DNA from: Zoroaster sp. YZ-2022
Lineage: Eukaryota; Echinodermata; Asteroidea; Forcipulatida; Zoroasteridae
DNA: 64,000 nt
Direction: 5' to 3'
Assembly (NCBI GenBank): GCA_029582265.1
Contig: CM055816.1
Span: 29,432,366 to 29,496,365 of the forward strand
In this document: positions 1 to 11,409 of the stretch, piece by piece
Position numbering within the stretch: position 1 is the stretch's first letter
Layout of the letters: each line of letters starts with the position of its first letter
Position numbers and translations under genes: made by a program
The notes under the pieces: model-generated
The model's input: the letters and a program-made list of their open reading frames with translations, nothing else
Told to the model about the DNA's origin: nothing
Databases searched by the model: none

Positions 1-1
1 C

Positions 2-451
2 TACCAGTCAGCCTCCAGCAAACTCCAAGGACTTCTTCACACTCACAAGGATAAACAGGATCCCAGCATCAGAGCGGGAGTCTACTGGATCCCCTGTGAG
101 TGTAGTAAGGTCTACATCGGCGAAACAGGGCGTAATCTCCCCATTAGACTGAAAGAACACCGAGCGCACGGCCGCAGAGGAGATTTTGAGAAGTCAGCCA
201 TCGTCAAGCACTCACACATCAAGGACCACCAAATCGACTGGCAGGCAGCCCAACTCATCACACCCATCGACACATGGCACCCCAGATGCATCAGAGAGGC
301 CATCGAGATCGTTAAACACGACACTGTGCCACAGAACATCGGCTTCTACATCAGCGATATTTGGCGACCACTACTACGGACCGAAGGATCGTCTATATCC
401 AAAGTCCACAACCCACCCCAGACTGAGGGATCTCATAATATCCTAAGTTAA
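2..451 (+). CDS. Penelope-like element, C-terminal GIY-YIG endonuclease domain (5' cut by window edge)
   Basis: The frame from base 2 to the TAA at 449-451 is open for 149 codons. Near its start it has a GVYWIPCEC segment, then KVYIGETGR and RLKEHR about ten residues later, then a histidine-rich stretch (KHSHIKDH). This is the GIY-YIG nuclease core (GIY..YIG, catalytic Arg) that follows the reverse transcriptase in Penelope-like retroelements, with the Cys-rich insertion usual in that group. The end of the domain reads IGFYISDIWRPLL. The reverse transcriptase itself would lie left of the window. No stop or frameshift is seen in the visible part, so this copy may be young. The role (target nicking for retrotransposition) is family knowledge. 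Confidence 0.85.
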   Translation, partial: YQSASSKLQGLLHTHKDKQDPSIRAGVYWIPCECSKVYIGETGRNLPIRLKEHRAHGRRGDFEKSAIVKHSHIKDHQIDWQAAQLITPIDTWHPRCIREAIEIVKHDTVPQNIGFYISDIWRPLLRTEGSSISKVHNPPQTEGSHNILS

Positions 452-735
452 CCACCTCCTTCCCCAGTGCTTGTCAACAACTGATTCGGTTCAGTGAGCA
501 CACACTCCTTCCCCCAACTCCTATAGGATCATAGTCTCAACAGTTCCCGCCTGCACGCCTCAACGAACTAATCCTCCAGCATCCTGTCATCGCGCGCTGA
601 TCGAAACGTCCTGTTGTACCTCCAGTTCTTTTCAGAACTAATTACTACTACTCAATTGAGAATTTCACATGGTGTCACCGCAATTAGTCTTAGCTATCCT
701 CCTCACCATGCAAAGCTACAAGTTTTACCTGTTGA
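452..735 (+). mobile_element. 3' tail of the Penelope-like element
   Basis: Non-coding tail directly after the GIY-YIG stop. It contains ATCGAAACGTC, then CCAGTTCTTTTCAGAACTAA, then CATGGTGTCACCGCAATTAG, then CACCATGCAAAGCTACAAG. The same ordered words recur without a coding part at 22.2, 27.8, 40.7, 47.8, 49.8 and 62.8 kb, which marks this as the conserved end of the element. Confidence 0.75.
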
Positions 736-800
736 TATGTTGGGCAACATATCAACCGTGTTTGCTCAATATTTCTTACAGTGTAATTTTTAATGTAACA
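733..800 (+). repeat. Fragment of a GTTGATATGTTGCC-word MITE
   Basis: GTTGATATGTTGGGCAACATATCAACC is self-complementary and ends in TTTCTTACAGTG. The same words form the element at 40905-41060. It abuts the end of the Penelope tail. Confidence 0.5.
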
Positions 801-1199
801 CCCTCTAGTTTTCAGAAATTTTTATATCATAAAATTATACCTGTGAAAGTTTCATCACAACTAGTGGTTAAGTCTTTGCAAAAACAACGGAAAACTGTTA
901 CATGTTTTTAAATATTAATTCTTTTTGATGTTACATTTTTTTAAGGTAAAACCTTCTAGATTTCAAGAAGTATATCATAAAACAAACCTGTGGGTGAAAG
1001 CGCTTCTGATGAAATCATTTCTCTGTATGATTGATACGTGTAGGCCCTACCAAGTATTCATTCGGTCAAACAAAAAGTCTCTGATTTCTGCTCTCCGTGC
1101 GTGCCGCCTCAGCCCCTATTCGTCGATATTTTTAGTTTTCTTTTTTTTCTTCTATGAAACGATGTTCAACTTCGGCAAAAGAACTGCTGGATCGATTGG

Positions 1200-1445
1200 A
1201 ATTCAGTGCCACTTTGTATTTTAAACGACTTTTCCACAAAGGGATATGAACGTTCGCCCGATTTGTGAGGCCTCTCTTACTTAGCCACCATTATACTTGG
1301 TGTATGGGAAATTTGGTCTGGTTCCAATAACCAAGTATGCATAGGGTCACGTTTCACTGGTTGCCAAAAAATATGCCAAAAATAGTGCGTCACCACACCG
1401 ATTTTGAAGTCCACCTACATGACCAGAAATCAGAGACTTGTTTTT
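1200..1445. repeat. Dispersed repeat, also at 31.25-31.47 kb
   Basis: The text around AGGCCTCTCTTACTTAGCCACCAT, TGTATGGGAAATTTGGTCTGG and CACCGATTTTGAAG recurs in diverged form at 31257-31470, and a short reverse piece is at 39108-39150. No open frame or known family was recognised. The 800-1200 stretch to its left holds only short frames and nothing recognisable. Confidence 0.45.
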
Positions 1446-1483
1446 TTGTCCGTAGTTTGATACTCGGGTAATAAGATCATTAA

Positions 1484-1699
1484 AGGGACAGTATCGTCAC
1501 GATCAGAGCAGACTTTCAACAGGGCATGGAATCGGTGGCCTAGTTTAAGATGAACACAGTGACTGTAAAACTGACTGGCCCATTTGCAGCACCAACGATA
1601 ATGTGACCTTATCTTATGGGTTATTATTTTCAGTCAATGAGTTAATCTCAAACTAGCACTCTGATTCCATGCCCTGTTGATCGTGAAGATATTGTCCCT
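1484..1699. mobile_element. TTAA-flanked MITE, AGGGACA family (copy 1)
   Basis: It starts AGGGACAGTATCGTCACGAT just after TTAA and ends with the diverged reverse complement (ATCGTGAAGATATTGTCCCT). Both arms contain AACAGGGCATGGAATC, so the element folds on itself. Other copies are at 13747-13956, 47412-47622 and 63942-64000, the first two of these with clean TTAA on both sides. The right TTAA of this copy has decayed. TTAA sites point to a piggyBac-type mobiliser. Confidence 0.7.
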
Positions 1700-2044
1700 T
1701 TATTAAAAAGCAAAATAATGGTGACTGTCGACGTACAGTCCTTTTAGAAAACATTACTTTGAAATATTATTTTATTTTATTTTTTTAATAGGGCAATCAC
1801 CATTAATTTATTTTTGCAAAGCCTTTATGGCAAAATGTTCAGTAAAAAATATTAACTTTTTTAAATGAATTTAAATCTATTAACAAATAATATCCAATAC
1901 GGGCAAAACAGGGTAAGTAAAAAAAAAACTTGTTTCTGCTGGAATTTCAGTGCATGACTTCTTTACTCCCCTCTCTTAAAATTTTTTTTACCTCACACAC
2001 ACAATAACGTGACTAGTAATTAATCATGTGTACAATATAATTAC

Positions 2045-2180
2045 GATCAACAGGGCATGGAATGAGAGTGTAATTGACCCACCCCACATGATAAGGTCAT
2101 ATTACCATTGCTGCTGTACAAAAGAACCAGTCATTTTCAGACACTGTGTTCATCTTAAACTTGGACACCAATTCGGTTGT
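2045..2180. repeat. Partial copy of the AGGGACA MITE
   Basis: ATCAACAGGGCATGGAATGAG, the CACATGATAAGGTCATATTACC middle segment and TCATCTTAAACTTGGACACC match the interior of the AGGGACA family. Both terminal ends are missing. Confidence 0.6.
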
Positions 2181-2299
2181 TTGGTATGGATCATCAAAAA
2201 AGTGTGCAGTCAGTTGATATACTGTTCCCAAACTCAAAGCCCAAGTGTAAAACTCTGATCAATTATATGTTTGTTTTTTCTTCAGATTACCAATTATAC

Positions 2300-3119
2300 T
2301 ATACTACCGGAATAAAGTAACTGTGCATCATTTGAAGTTATGCTATTTTTTAATGAAAAAAGATAATACAATGATTTGTGGTGTTCTGTTAAATCACTGT
2401 TTAACTGTTAACAGGATAATCTCGAAATCTGTATGCTTGGACACTAGGCTTCGTGACACGTCCTTGAAGAGATGTGGTGTCAAAAGTCAGTTCACAAACT
2501 CAGTATCGTGTGTGTCCACCATTGGCGTTGATGCAGGTCTGAGATACAGGGACGAGATCATTGGGCCTCATGTGCAAGCGTTCATTCAAAGACAAGGACG
2601 TAACATCACGCTTCAGCAAGATAATGCCCGTCCACATGTCGCTCGTGTTGTGACAGATTTCCTGAGACAGCAGAACATTCCGGTACTCCCCTGGCCAGCT
2701 GTTTCTCCGGACCTGCCCCCTATCGAGCACGCTTGGGATGAAATGGAGCGACGTTTACGTCAAGCCCAGAATCAGCCATTGACGTTAGCTGAATTGGGAC
2801 AAGCGTTGGTTCAGACATGGAACAACATTCCCCAAGCTTTCTTCAATCGCTTAGTGTCGTCTATGCGTTGTCGTTGTCAAGCCTGCATCAACGCCAATGG
2901 TGGACACACACGATACTGAGTTTGTGAACTGACTTTTGACACCACATCTCTTCAAGGACGTGTCACGAAGCCTAGTGTCCAAGCATACAAATTTCGAGAT
3001 TATCCTGTTAACAGTTAAACAGTGATTTAACAGAACACCACAAATCATTGTATTATCTTTTTTCATTAAAAAATAGCATAACTTCAAATGATGCACAGTT
3101 ACTTTATTCCGGTAGTATA
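2300..3119 (+). mobile_element. Tc1/mariner deletion derivative with ~235-bp TIRs
   Basis: The left arm starts TATACTACCGGAATAAAGTA and the right arm ends with the near-perfect reverse complement (CCGGTAGTATA). The arms match for about 235 bp and enclose only about 380 bp of transposase coding sequence. TA at each outer edge fits a Tc1 target site. The TIR reaches into coding sequence: the left arm carries an inverted copy of the transposase C-terminus. Confidence 0.85.
2539..2919 (+). pseudogene. Tc1-family transposase, C-terminal half only
   Basis: The part that resembles a transposase reads YRDEIIGPHVQ, then QQDNARPHVARVV (second catalytic Asp), then SPDLPPIEHAWDEMERRLR (third catalytic Glu), and ends NANGGHTRY. 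This is the DD34E core of Tc1-like DDE transposases that cut and paste at TA. The helix-turn-helix region and the first catalytic Asp are missing. In their place the frame reads back through the left TIR to an ATG at 2323, giving a 198-residue frame whose first ~70 residues are inverted-repeat sequence. This cannot be an active enzyme. It is best read as an internally deleted, non-autonomous copy. Confidence 0.85.
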
Positions 3120-3870
3120 TAATAGTGGCTTAAAAACGAAGATTCACAAAGTCATCGATACTTTATTGCTATTTTTATTTTCTATCTGAGCTTACAAAAT
3201 ATACAAACAATTTCTATTACAATAATATCAACAAAGCGTGTTTAAAGGTAACTCAATAACATTATGAAAACAATTGTGAAAATACAAACCAAAAATCTAC
3301 AAAATAATGACAAAATTTGTAATATTAACAAATCCATTGAGCTGGATAGAAACAAATTCGAATACAGTATAAATGGAAAAACAGAATACGTTCAGACCAT
3401 ATAACTAACATTAGTGATGCTCAAACTACAATACTTGCAGAAAATAATTGTGCTACATTTCCCCCTTTAGTTTTTCCATTATTGCTCCAAATATTTATAA
3501 TCTACATTATAATTTTTGTCAGTGATGTAGTCAAGACCACAAAGTCCAAGACCGAGACCAATAAAACGAGGTCTCCCATCTGTCTTCAGACCTAGACCGG
3601 TTTTGAGACATAACATGTACAACTTTTGTAGTGACAGATTGCAGAGAGAAGTTTTCTAGTTTAATATAACAATCACCTTTTTATTTTTAACTTGGCCACT
3701 TTTTTAATCGAATCTAAATCTGTACACTTTTAACAAATAATGTCTAATACCGGCAAAAGAAAGAAAGACAGAAATGTGTTTCTGCTGAAATTTCAGTGCA
3801 TGATTTTATCACTTCCCTCTCTTTTCAACAATGTGACCTCCCACACACAATACAAAAATAATAATCCTAT
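3120..3870. other. AT-rich stretch, nothing recognised
   Basis: No open frame of note, tandem repeat or splice-bounded exon was seen. A short stretch (3660-3850, with TTTCAGTGCATGA) resembles 1780-2000 in the same window, so both may be relics of one old repeat. Confidence 0.4.
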
Positions 3871-4015
3871 ATACTTATAAAGCGCACTTATCCACCAAAC
3901 TGGTGCTCTAATTACCCTTATTATTATCCCCTGCTCGATCATCAGGCTCATATAAATGCAGCCATTTTGGGCGCACAGGGCTTAACATCCAACAACCAAT
4001 TCTGCCCTCACCTGT
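3862..4015 (-). repeat. SINE fragment (tRNA-derived family 1), 3' part
   Basis: ATACTTATAAAGCGCACTTATCCACC, CCCCTGCTCGATCATCAGGC and CAACCAATTCTGCCCTCACC match the body and tail of the full SINE copies at 17.66 and 33.72 kb. The tRNA-like head is absent. Confidence 0.6.
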
Positions 4016-5545
4016 ATCCACCCTACCTTTCTTAATTTGTGTAGCCTATTTTTAATATATTTGTTTCAGAAATTTAAATTTCCGCGTATTCTTGAATAGT
4101 TTATTGAATATATTGGATACATTTTCTGGTTTAAAACAATAAATTTCTATAAAATAAAATTAGGACAAGAGTGACTTTTCTATAAATACATTTTGTAGTA
4201 CTTTCTGAAATACTGGTTATTTCAGTCTAGTTTAGAATATTAAAATTCTATCACATACAATCAAAATTGTGCAAATTATATAGCTTTAAAGTGGTATGTT
4301 AACAAAATTACAGCAAACCTTCCTACAGCTAAAATAAAATAATACAGATAAAGTGACAGAAGTGCAATGTGTTACCGTTTACCCTGATAAGTCTCAGACT
4401 ATAAATTAAGAGCATTTTTCCTTCATGGTTCATTCGATTATAAGCTGTTTTTAAGTATGAAACCTCAGTGTTTCTGGGCATTATGGCAGGGTTCTGTACC
4501 TCCAAGGCAAAGAGCTGCAGGTATCATCAGAACAAAATCTTTCTTTTTCCTCTGAAGACCCCTGTCTGCTAGAGTCAAGATGTGAGGTCACTTTCTCAAA
4601 TTTGTTGACATTTTTTACATGTCCATTCTGTTGGGATTGGGAAGTAGTGTTCCAACAGTGAATCTCTTTCTTAAATAAGAGCTGCCAAAAGACAGAATGT
4701 TTTCTTATATTAACAACCAATAATTCAGCTTTTGGGGTCCTTGAGTAAAAGAGATGTAGCAGGTGGAATGTTTAATGAAAATCTGGCTGGAAATGTTTTT
4801 TGGGGAAAAAAAACAAAAAACAACATAAAAAAACAGAAGTCTGAATAAAGTAACACTGTTAGAAACCACCACCTGAATTTTTTTGTCAACCTCGTCAAAA
4901 ATATGTGTATATTTGTCACAGGGCAAGACAAATTTTACCTCCAAAACAATAAGGGAGGGTCTGACGGTGACACAGACAAGGTTCACACTAGAGCGAGACG
5001 ATTTTTGGTGTTGTTTTGGGATTTTTTGCTTTTTGTTTTACCTCATAATTAAGAAATATATACAATTTGTTGCAGTCAAGACAGATTTTTAGCAAAGTTG
5101 ATGTAAATTTTTCCCCCTAAAACAATGACGGTGGGTTTACACTTGAGAGAAACCATTCTAGGTCTTGTACAAAATAGACAAATCCAAATATTATACACCT
5201 GTACATCGCCAGGCAAGACCGACACTTTACACAAGGAATTATTAGGCTAGGCTACAGTACTGTTCAAATGTTACACTAAACCACAGTGTATAAAAAGCAA
5301 TAAGTAATTGAACTGAACTGTGAATTCTGAATAAGAAGTATGTTAATAGATTGATGAAATTCTTGGGTCAGGTGGTTAAAACAATTGATTTGATTTTGCA
5401 CTTACACCAACATAATATATGAAGCACTGTATTTTTTGAGTGTCTGTGGGGAAAAACCTCCATAGGCGACTCGGGCAGGATAATACTGAAGTCTATTACA
5501 TGTATCTAGACGAAGTGTAGGTACATTGTATTAATTCTAGTCCAA
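4016..5545. other. No gene recognised; relic repeat at its right end
   Basis: Only short frames without family motifs or paired splice sites are present. Near 5405-5490 the text TGAGTGTCTGTGGGGAAAAACCTCCATAGGCGACTCGGGCAGGAT resembles part of the second SINE family at 43.8 kb. Confidence 0.35.
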
Positions 5546-5550
5546 ATTAA

Positions 5551-5971
5551 CCCTAACCCCCTCGGTATTCTGGCTAGGAACCTTCCTGAACCCTAACCCC
5601 CTCGGTATTCTGGCTAGGAACCTTCCTGAACCCTAACCCCCTCGGTATTCTGGCTAGGAACCTTCCTGAACCCTAACCCCCTACAGGTATTCTGGCTAGG
5701 AACCTTCATGAAGCCTAACCCCTTAAGTATACTGGCTAGAAACCTTCCTAAACCCTGAACCCCCCCCCCCCCCCCCCTTCGGTATTCTGGCTAGGAACCT
5801 TCCTGAATCCTCCAAAATCCATCAGTGAACTTTTGGAAACGTGCCCTTATCTTCAAAATGCACCATGCATTTTCGTTGATCTTTCATATTCAGCACTTAT
5901 GGCCTGTACTTCTTGCCAGGTAGTAACTTTGCCCCATTTGAAGAAGTGAAAGTACCAGTGGGGTGGTTAGG
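5551..5971. mobile_element. TTAA-flanked MITE with internal tandem repeats
   Basis: TTAA (5547-5550) precedes CCCTAACCCCC and the right end reads GTTAGGG before TTAA (5972-5975). Inside are about six copies of a ~55-bp unit, CCCTAACCCCCTCGGTATTC then TGGCTAGGAACCTTCCTGAA. The CCCTAA resembles a telomere repeat but is only the TIR copied with each unit. A similar start is at 19269. Confidence 0.65.
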
Positions 5972-6237
5972 GTTAAAGCAGACACAATGAACATGGTAAC
6001 GATTCGACTACCCTGCCTAAGAGTATAATGGAAGAAAGCATTTGATGCCACTAGCTAGTCCCAGAAACCTAAGGTGGATGCAAACTACAATCCTGATCAT
6101 ATTTGTTGGAACATTATCATCTGATACAAAACTCCTTTCACTTTCACTTTCACTCAATGTCGTTTTATAAGAGGGGACAGCCCTACGCTTTGACTCTTCG
6201 CGCAAAACAACTGATATGCAAAACGTTATCAACATTG

Positions 6238-6602
6238 AATAAATAATAATAATAATAATAATAACTGGATTTATACAGCGCCAAATTGTCAAAGGATACA
6301 AGGCGCTTTTACATTATTATCCCTGGTCATTGGGCCAATATCAATCCTTAAACTTTCTCAGCTCCCTGGGGAGTATACAGCCCCGAGCTACCATAGCGCA
6401 TCGGAAGCTTTTTCAACCACAATATCAACCTCTACCCTCACAGGTACCCATTCATACTCCTGGGTGAAGAGGATCACTGTACAGTGAAGTGACTTGCTCA
6501 AGGATACAAGTACCATGGTCGCAGCCAGGATTCGTACCCACATTCTTATGACTCAGCCATCAGAACAGAAGTTTGATGCGCTAGACTGCCCGGCCATGAC
6601 TG
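6238..6602 (-). mobile_element. tRNA-derived SINE, family 1
   Basis: Read on the minus strand it starts with a tRNA-like head (GTCATGGCCGGGCAGTCTAGC, then GGGTACGAATCCTGG as the B box), continues with CTTGAGCAAGTCACTTCACTG and CTCCCCAGGGAGCTGAGAAAG, and ends in an ATT-repeat tail. The head carries pol III A- and B-box-like sequence. Confidence 0.75.
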
Positions 6603-7213
6603 TGTAAACAACCGAGTCAAGCAACAAGCACTTTACAACTGGATCGGACAATTCTATCCCCACAGACATTTTGTGTCCCGTTGTATAGAAATCATTGGTG
6701 CCTTCAGAACCGGGTCATTCCACCAGGTTGGGGCAAGCTGGTGGAACGACCCACAAACATTACAATAACTTAGAACAAATGATTTAGAAACATCATGGTT
6801 TGATAATGTAAAAAAAGATCCCAAAATTAGCCAAATATTTGCATTGTCCAAAACAGGCTCAAACTGTTACCAAATTTACAACAACAGTTTAAAACGGAAT
6901 GTTTTCAACCCTTAAACAATTTACTTGGAAGGTGGTTGGGGAGGGGGAATAGGACGAGGTGGCATTCAGGGCTTTCTACCCACTCCCCAATTGTTTCAGT
7001 TTCACCACATGCCTGCACCAAACATGCAACTGCAGTTTGGCCAAAACAGAGGAAAGTGCCAGCCACAGCCAGACATTGTACTTTGTTTTTCAGTTTTCAA
7101 TAGCACAGCTGAGTAACCAAAAAAAGAGGAAATCAGCTGATCAGCTGAAAAGTTGCATGCCTGCTGCACACATGCAGTGTGTGTCTCTGCAAACAAACTC
7201 CACTTAAAATTAA

Positions 7214-7841
7214 CCCTAACCCTCCCAAATCCTCCAAAATCTCTTTGCTAAAGTGAAGGATTTTGAAGGATTGAGGTTACATGCTTTTTTGCTAAAGAGA
7301 AGGATTTTGGAGGATTGAGGTAATTAGGCATACTTGCCTTTCCATGGTACATGGTCATCCATATTTGTTGTAGTGATTGCAAGGTCAGTGGACACTGTTT
7401 ATTGCTCGATGCATGCAGGGAGGGTCCCTGGCCATGTACATGTATCACAGATTAGAAACACATGTGTGCATACATGTCATGTGCTTGCTTTACTATTGAA
7501 GGATTTTGGAGGATTCAGGTTATTTGTAAGCAAATGGGCCTAGGGAGTAAGCAAATGGGCCTAGGGAGTTATTTAGGAAGGATTCAGGTTATGTGTAAGC
7601 AAATGGGCCTAGGGAATTAGGAAGGATTCAGGTTATGTGTAAGCAAATGGGCCAAGGGAGTTGGGAAGGATTCGGCTTATGTGTAAGCAAATGGGCCTAG
7701 GGAGTTGGGAAGGATTCGGGTTATGTGTAAGCAAATGGGCCTAGGGAGTTGGGAAGGATTCAGGTTATGTGTAAGCAAATGGCCAAGGGAGTTGGGAAGG
7801 ATTCAGGTTATGTGTAAGCAAATGGGCCTAGGGAGTTAGGG
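7214..7841. mobile_element. TTAA-flanked MITE with 44-bp tandem array
   Basis: TTAA (7210-7213) is followed by CCCTAACCCTCCCAAATCC, and the right end is GGGAGTTAGGG before TTAA (7842-7845). The interior repeats GAAGGATTTTGGAGGATT, then about seven copies of a ~44-bp unit (AAGGATTCAGGTTATGTGT, AAGCAAATGGGCCTAGGGAG) at 7500-7840. Confidence 0.7.
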
Positions 7842-8042
7842 TTAACAAACATTTGGCAGGTTTTCCCCCAAGATTAAAAAAAGTACCTCTTACAAAAATT
7901 AATTTCAAACATTAAAGGCACTTTACAATATAAAATAAATGCTTTGATTAATGTATTGCTTACATGTAAGTATAAAAAGTAGAGTACATTTGGTCGGTGC
8001 GCTCTTACATATTTGGTATGTGCAGTATCTTGTTTACCAGGC

Positions 8043-8140
8043 TTACAGCAGTACCAGTACTGTTGCTATGGTGGTGATCAGCAAGTTGGTTGTGTAGGCA
8101 GCCATGACGGACGAAGCTTTGTTCACGGATTTCCCTGTAT
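8043..8140 (-). CDS. Ig-superfamily surface protein, last coding exon (GPI-anchor-like tail)
   Basis: On the minus strand, TTTTATTTCACACAG is a good splice acceptor at the right edge. The exon starts phase 1, reads GKSVNKASSVMAAYTT, then a run of about 15 hydrophobic residues (LLITTIATVLVLL), and stops at TAA (8045-8043). A short small-residue stretch followed by a terminal hydrophobic run with no cytoplasmic tail is what a GPI-anchor signal looks like. It joins in phase to the Ig exons to the right. Known three-Ig GPI-anchored neural proteins (lachesin, IgLON) share this plan. The exon is small and was found by frame and splice sites only. Confidence 0.65.
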
Positions 8141-8268
8141 CTGTGTGAAATAAAAGAACATTATCTTAAATATCTGAGCTTATCATTTACTCGAAAATAA
8201 AATTAAATAAGTGATTGTGAAGTGTTTCTATTTTACTGGGATTGTAAACTGAAAGGTTATTGTATTAA

Positions 8269-8799
8269 CCCTCCTACTGATAGACCATTTGAAACCATTC
8301 AAAATTTCCACTTACCAAATGGCCATTGGTTTTGTACACACATGGTGATACCATTTGAAGTGTTAGTAGCAAGTTTGACTTCCATTCAAATCCATTCAAA
8401 TGGTTTTTGAATGGTGGATACACTACACCTTGATGTGTTTCCACAGCCGAATGGTTTCAAATGGTGAATGTACTGCACAGTGGCTTATAAATCATTCAAA
8501 TGGTTTTGAATGGTGGATACACTACACCTTGGTGTGTTTCCACAGCCGAATGGTTTCAAATGGTGAATGTACTACACAGTGGCTTATAAATCATTCAAAT
8601 GGTTTTGAATGGTGGATACACTACACCTTGGCGTGTTTCCACAGCCGAATGGTTTCAAATGGTGAATGTACTACAGTGGCTTATAAATCATTCAAATGGT
8701 TTTGAATGGTGGATACACTACACCTCGGTGTGTTTCACAAAACGAATGGTTTCAAATGGTGCATCAACTTGTCTGAAAAAGGAACCAGAACTAGGAGGG
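8269..8799. mobile_element. TTAA-flanked MITE, CCCTCCTAC ends, CATTTGAA-word interior
   Basis: TTAA (8265-8268) precedes CCCTCCTACTGATAG and the end CTAGGAGGG precedes TTAA (8800-8803). The interior is made of CCATTTGAA, CATTCAAA and their complements, with four copies of a ~107-bp unit (ATGGTGGATACACTACACC, CCGAATGGTTTCAAATGGTG). A sister copy is at 23398-24035. Confidence 0.75.
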
Positions 8800-9011
8800 T
8801 TAATTTTATATTATATCTTTTTTTTTAAATTTAATTATTTTTTATTCAGTATGCTCTGATCATCTTCAGAAAGAATATATCAGTTACAGACAAAATGAGT
8901 GAATGAAATTTTCTATTGCACCCAACACTGGTGTTTTTATCAGAAGTCTATTACCAGCTACATGACGTGTGCCAGCCTGCTGTAACCCACACCACGACAT
9001 TGTACTCCAAA

Positions 9012-11040
9012 TGCACAAACACACACACACACACACACACAGTCGTGTATATGGTGTAAACCGAGGACACCCTATTGTTCCCCTCTTTTGTTCCCTTTGT
9101 TGTTGGACTCTAACTTTTTGAGGCTTCTCCCATTAGATTTGTACACGTTTACATACCGAGGACACCGTGCGCATACTGAGGACATATTGTTCCCTTTTGT
9201 TATGTGTCCTCGGTTTACACCATAAACACGTACACACACATACACACACATACACACACACACACGTGTGTAAACGCCTGCAATCGGGGACATCCTTTGT
9301 CAAATTCCTTTGTCCAAAAAAGCGGGGACATATTGTTCTCCATTGTGAGAGCAACCGGGGACTATTGTCCCTTTTGTTATATGTCCCCGGTTTGAATGCG
9401 CTCACACACGCACACACACACACACACACACACCCTCACGCACATTGATTTGTGGGGTATTCCTTTGTTCGTTCTATTATCCCTTTTCTATAGAATTCTC
9501 CTGTGGGGTACAAGATTTTCTATAGTTACCTTGTGGGGTCCAATTGTTCCATTGTGTTTTGGACCCCACAACGAATGATGTGTAAGCCCGCACACACGTA
9601 CACACAGCTTAGCGGCCCGTTCACTCTGTGGACATTCCTTTGTTCTCCTGTACTTAAGGATAGGAATTCTTAAAATCGTTCCCATTTCACACAGAAGAGT
9701 GTTTTGAGAGCGGTTTTCGTTCTATTTTTCCCTTTTAATAATATCCTTCGATTTAAGTCAAAGAACCTGCCTAGACAAATCACTAATTTCAGAGATATTC
9801 TACTTTTAAAAAGTCACAAATCCTTCTGTGGACGTGTGCAAGTCCACAGAAGGGAAAAATATCCGGCGTTCTGTGGACATCTTTTGTTCTCAGGTCCACA
9901 GAATGAATGCTCTGCCTACTCACACACACACACACACACGTGTGTAAACGCCTGCAATCGGGGACATCCTTTGTCAAATTCCTTTGTCCAAAAAAGCGGG
10001 GACATATTGTTCTCCATTGTGATAGCAACCGGGGACTATTGTCCCTTTTCTTATATGTCCCCGGTTTGAATGCGCTCACAAAGGATTTTGGGGATTAAAA
10101 ACGTTGTGGGGACACACAAAATGTCCCCACAGCTAAGTAATTCCGGATCCCTCTTTTGTTCTCTGTCCCCATAACGCGGCCAGTGCTTGAACACACACAC
10201 ACACACACACACACAATCCCGCACGGGGCGTTGTGGGGACAAAATACAAAGGATTTTGGGGATTAAAAACGTTGTGGGGACACACAAAATGTCCCCACAG
10301 CTAAGTAAGTCCGGATCCCTCTTTTGTTCTCTGTCCCCATAACGCGGCCAGTGCTTGAACACACACACACACAGACCGTTGTTGCTATCACTATGTGGAC
10401 ATTCCTTTGTTCTCATGTACTTAAGCACAGTAATTTCTTAAAATCGTTCCCATTTCACACAGAAGAGTGTTTTTTGAGCGGTTTTCGTTCTATTTTTCCC
10501 TTTTAATAATATCCTTCGATTTAAGTCAAAGAACCTGCTTAGACAAATCACTAATTTCAGAGATATTAGTACTTTTCAAAGTCCAAAAACACTGTGTGGA
10601 CGTGTGTAGTCCACACAGTGCACAGATTCTACACTATGTGGACATCCTTTCTTCCGAAGTCCACATGGTGTATGCTACGCCTGTGCACACACACACACAC
10701 AGGTAAGCGTAGCTATCGTTGTGTGGACATTCCTTTGTTCTCGTGTACTTAAGGATAGGAAATTCTTAAAATCGTTCCCATTTCACACAGAAGAGTGTTT
10801 TGAGAGCGGTTTTCGTTCTATTTTTCCCTTTTAATAATATCCTTCGATTTAAGTCAAAGAACCTGCCTAGACAAATCTCTAATTTCCGAGATATTCGTAC
10901 TTTTCCAAAGTCCAAAAACATTGTGTGGACGTGTGTAAGTCCACACAGCGCAAACACTCCATACGTTGTGTGGACCTCTTTTGTTCTCAGGTCCACACAA
11001 TGAATGGTACGCTTACTCACTCACACACACACACACACAA
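9012..11040. repeat. CA microsatellite blocks separated by palindromic spacers
   Basis: About ten (CA)n or (CACACG)n tracts alternate with 150-300-bp spacers. Each spacer carries short inverted stems such as CCGAGGACA/TGTCCTCGG, CGGGGACATA/TATGTCCCCGG, TGTGGGGTCC/GGACCCCACA and GTGTGGAC/GTCCACAC, often next to TCCTTTGTTCT. Larger segments are duplicated: 9660-9800, 10440-10580 and 10740-10900 share AAGAGTGTTTTGAGAGCGG and the 100 bases after it, and 10080-10200 is repeated at 10240-10360. It lies in the last intron of the Ig gene. No coding function is visible. Confidence 0.85.
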
Positions 11041-11409
11041 TAAGCTTGGTTACGAGTTTTGCTACCCTGCCTGGCCTGCCGTGGGGCATCATGGGATAGG
11101 CATTTCCATGAGATAACTAGATCCTAGTAGTCAGGTGGCTTAGTGAAATTACCGTTACATGGCGGATAAAAGCACCATTTTTGGCACAAAGCTTCCTTAG
11201 GGCCAATCTTATACTAGACGCGGGCAAACCATCTGTGGGACGAACAATGGGCATGTTCGAGAAACGCTAAGATGCACGCGTGAGATACAGTTCTGTCACA
11301 TGCCGGGTAAGTCTCCCAGACTGCACTGCTTCTTTGTCAGATCTTGCATGTCAGTTTGCGGAACAAAACGTCACAAATGGGCCCAAATCCATTGTTCTTG
11401 GAATATTGT

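Noticed and set aside
5551..5780. Telomere-like CCCTAA repeats
   Set aside because: CCCTAA occurs once per ~55-bp unit next to TTAA ends; it is the MITE terminus, not a telomere array.
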